Positions 62,188 to 64,000 of a DNA stretch of 64,000 nucleotides are shown here, one piece after another. The position numbers and the translations under genes were made by a program. A model generated the notes under the pieces. The model searched no databases. It saw only the letters and a list, made by a program, of their open reading frames with translations, and had not been told where the DNA came from. Positions within the stretch are counted from its first letter, which is position 1, and each line of letters opens with the position of its first letter. The DNA comes from Serripes groenlandicus (taxonomy: Eukaryota > Mollusca > Bivalvia > Cardiida > Cardiidae): positions 64,289,573 through 64,353,572 of the forward strand of contig JASEVX010000007.1 in assembly GCA_031761405.1 (NCBI GenBank), written 5' to 3'.

Positions 62188-62635
62188 TTAACCCTTTCCC
62201 ATATATAGACGATTTCTAAATCTCTGCAGCAGACAACTTTTGAAAACACTGACAAAAAGGAAAATAGCAATTTCTCGTTTTCCAAAATGTTTTGAAAGTA
62301 TATTGTTTTATGGCGCATCGACAGCTAAGGTCATTTAGCGCGCAATTAAATTTAATTATTCATGATCCCTGGGTAAACAAACCAGTACTAGGCTAGAAAA
62401 TGTGCCTTGCCCAATGGCACTCCACCATGACCGTAGTGCCGCGACTGGGGATCGAACCCGGGACACCCAGTTTCGAAATTCCCGACGCTAACCACTCGAC
62501 CACAGCGGATTCCGTCAAAATGTTTTGAACTTGTTTCAATAATTATACCTTTATTTATAGAGATCTTCTATGTTTTTAACAACATGTTTTCAAAGTCATC
62601 TGCTGCAGATTTGTTATATGTTGGAAAGTGTAAAC
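62188..62635 (+). repeat. TTAA-MITE split by a SINE
   Basis: TTAACCCTTTCCCATATATAG to TTTTCCAAAATGTTTTGAA, then after the SINE CAAAATGTTTTGAAC to TATATGTTGGAAAGTG. Confidence 0.8.
62297..62515 (-). mobile_element. tRNA-derived SINE nested in MITE, with target-site duplication
   Basis: The minus strand reads GACGGAATCCGCTGTGGTCG and AGTGGTTAGCG, then GGGTTCGATCCCC and GGAGTGCCATTGGGCAAGGC. The 3' part has GCGCTAAATGACC and GTCGATGCGCC. CAAAATGTTTTGAA occurs at 62283-62296 and 62516-62529. Same family as 11422, which has a different 3' part. Confidence 0.92.
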
Positions 62636-62689
62636 CGTAAAGAACATCGGAAATTGAAAATTAAGTTATTACTTATTATTTTGGTAGAA

Positions 62690-63050
62690 AAACTTGGGTT
62701 TTTTCTATTTATGGTAAAGGGCCAATAAAGGAACATATATTTTGAAATTGGATAAATTGTTTAGGGGGAAATGTTGTTCAAAGATGTTTTATGTATAGCT
62801 GCTGAGTGGAACAGTTTGAACAAATATGGTAGAAGACCACTTAAGGAACATTTATGTGAAAATATTTCGAAATTGGGCAGATTATTCAAGAGAATAATAT
62901 ATAATTAACAGATGTAAACTTCTTGACATTGGTCCATTGGTTAAGGAGGAGAACTTCAGTTGTTTGAAGGGAAATCTTGACAAACAGCCCACAGACAGAG
63001 ATTGTTTACTGATCACAATAGCTCATCCAGAGCACATTGTGATCTAGTAG
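62690..63050 (+). repeat. HINE-like element, decayed
   Basis: GGAACATATATTTTGAAATTGG, CCACTTAAGGAACATTTATG and GATCACAATAGCTCATCCAG are core and tail phrases. Confidence 0.5.
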
Positions 63051-63846
63051 AGTTATACATGTAAATCTGCAGCAATGCACTTTGATGGTAAAGTAAAAGT
63101 ATACCAAATACAATCAGCGAACAGGCTGATCTACAGCTAATAAGTCGGTAAAACAAACCTGCATTTGCATAGGTATGAGTGTATAACTTCACCAAACTGC
63201 ATTGAATATATGCAACAATGAGTTTGAATTTGTTGTAAATATGCATTCTATTTTTAGCTCTGGCGTCCATTTTTTCAGCGCAATACAAATTTGGTAGTAG
63301 GTTACCGTTAATTAAGGAATATTCATATTGGCTTTTACATTTGTTTTAGACATACATTTGTGCCTAGAATTCGAAAGTAGCATATTGTTCACTTGGTGTT
63401 TTGTTTGCAAATATTTTATCCCATTTAAATTATTAACTCTGATACCATTTATATCATATATATGTGATCCATTTTGTGTAAGTTCAATTGTTGTGTATTA
63501 CTAGTTTCTTTGTAATAACATTTAATTGTAAGTTCAAGGGACACTTTGAGTCTTTGGTCAATGTTCTTAACTTAAGAAAGGCACTTAAATGATTCAACTC
63601 AATTTGTGTCATATAAATATGTATAAAGGGAAATAACCTGTACATACAGAATACAAAGTCAGAGCAGTTACCTTCCCTTAATATGTAGGCGACGTGGTTT
63701 TTAGTTGGATAGCCATTTGTTGAGGTCGACAATAAAGGGATTGATTGAAATCATCTTAATCTTGTAGTTTAATCCAGACATAAGAATATTACATGTTGCA
63801 AATGTCCAATTTTTGATTCCCCCTCCTCACACTAAGTCAAAGTTTT
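63051..63846. other. Unique DNA, no gene supported
   Basis: AT-rich. Minus frames at 63013-63288 and 63484-63732 are open but show no family. One of them might be 5' UTR of MGLL; not supportable. Confidence 0.35.
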
Positions 63847-64000
63847 TTAACCCTTTCCCTCATACAGACGCTTTCTGACGCCTCAGCAGCAGACAGCTTT
63901 TGGAAAACATAGTGACAAAAGAAGAAATTGCTCAAAACGAGCAATTTCTCCTTTTGCCACAATGTTTTCCACTTTAAGTCATAGGTTATCCATTCAGTTA
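63847..64000 (+). repeat. TTAA-MITE cut by the window end
   Basis: TTAACCCTTTCCCTCATACAG through the central palindrome to TTATCCATTCAG; the right part lies outside. Confidence 0.9.

Noticed and set aside
63013..63288. First MGLL exon
   Set aside because: The 91-residue minus frame has no resemblance to the N-terminus of monoglyceride lipase and lacks a donor in a fitting phase.

Overview
This is eukaryotic, intron-rich, AT-rich DNA packed with non-autonomous transposable elements. Tandem-repeat-containing elements of the HINE/pearl type, tRNA-derived SINEs and two animal genes in many short exons with long introns all point to a mollusc, most likely a bivalve. The species cannot be fixed from the sequence. 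No bacterial, CRISPR or viral gene is visible.

Two protein genes can be assembled, both on the minus strand. The first runs from 37928 down to at least 17237 and matches HROB (MCM8IP/C17orf53), the OB-fold factor that brings the MCM8-MCM9 helicase to homologous recombination. Nine exons with GT-AG borders and fully consistent phases give at least 610 codons; the last exon was not found. The second gene runs from 61700 down to 47223 and is monoglyceride lipase (MGLL). Seven exons hold the whole catalytic core and the stop codon; the N-terminal exon lies outside the window.

Layout: 1-17.2 kb, repeats downstream of (or inside the last intron of) HROB. 17.2-37.9 kb, HROB with repeat-filled introns; an 8.15 kb intron cuts the OB fold in two. 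37.9-47.2 kb, intergenic, with AT-rich unique DNA and repeats. 47.2-61.7 kb, MGLL. 61.7-64 kb, MGLL intron or upstream DNA.

Repeats fill most of the rest. The commonest is a roughly 230-bp MITE (called TTAA-MITE here) with ends CCCTTTCC/GGAAAGGG bounded by TTAA, as in piggyBac-type elements. About 50 intact or decayed copies are present, several nested. Next are 0.5-1.9 kb elements with 110-180 bp internal tandem repeats, starting AACAAGAG and ending in a hairpin plus GCTAAAA, or in a hairpin of the form CCCC...GGGGTATA. There are also several tRNA-headed SINEs with clear target-site duplications, one LINE reverse-transcriptase remnant and a number of fold-back palindromes.

The most unusual object is a 490-bp miniature LTR retrotransposon (36754-37243) inside a TTAA-MITE. 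It has TG...CA LTRs, a 4-bp target duplication, a tRNA-Leu-like primer site and a polypurine tract. Its LTRs contain the internal-promoter half of a 5S rRNA gene, an architecture known from plant Cassandra elements.
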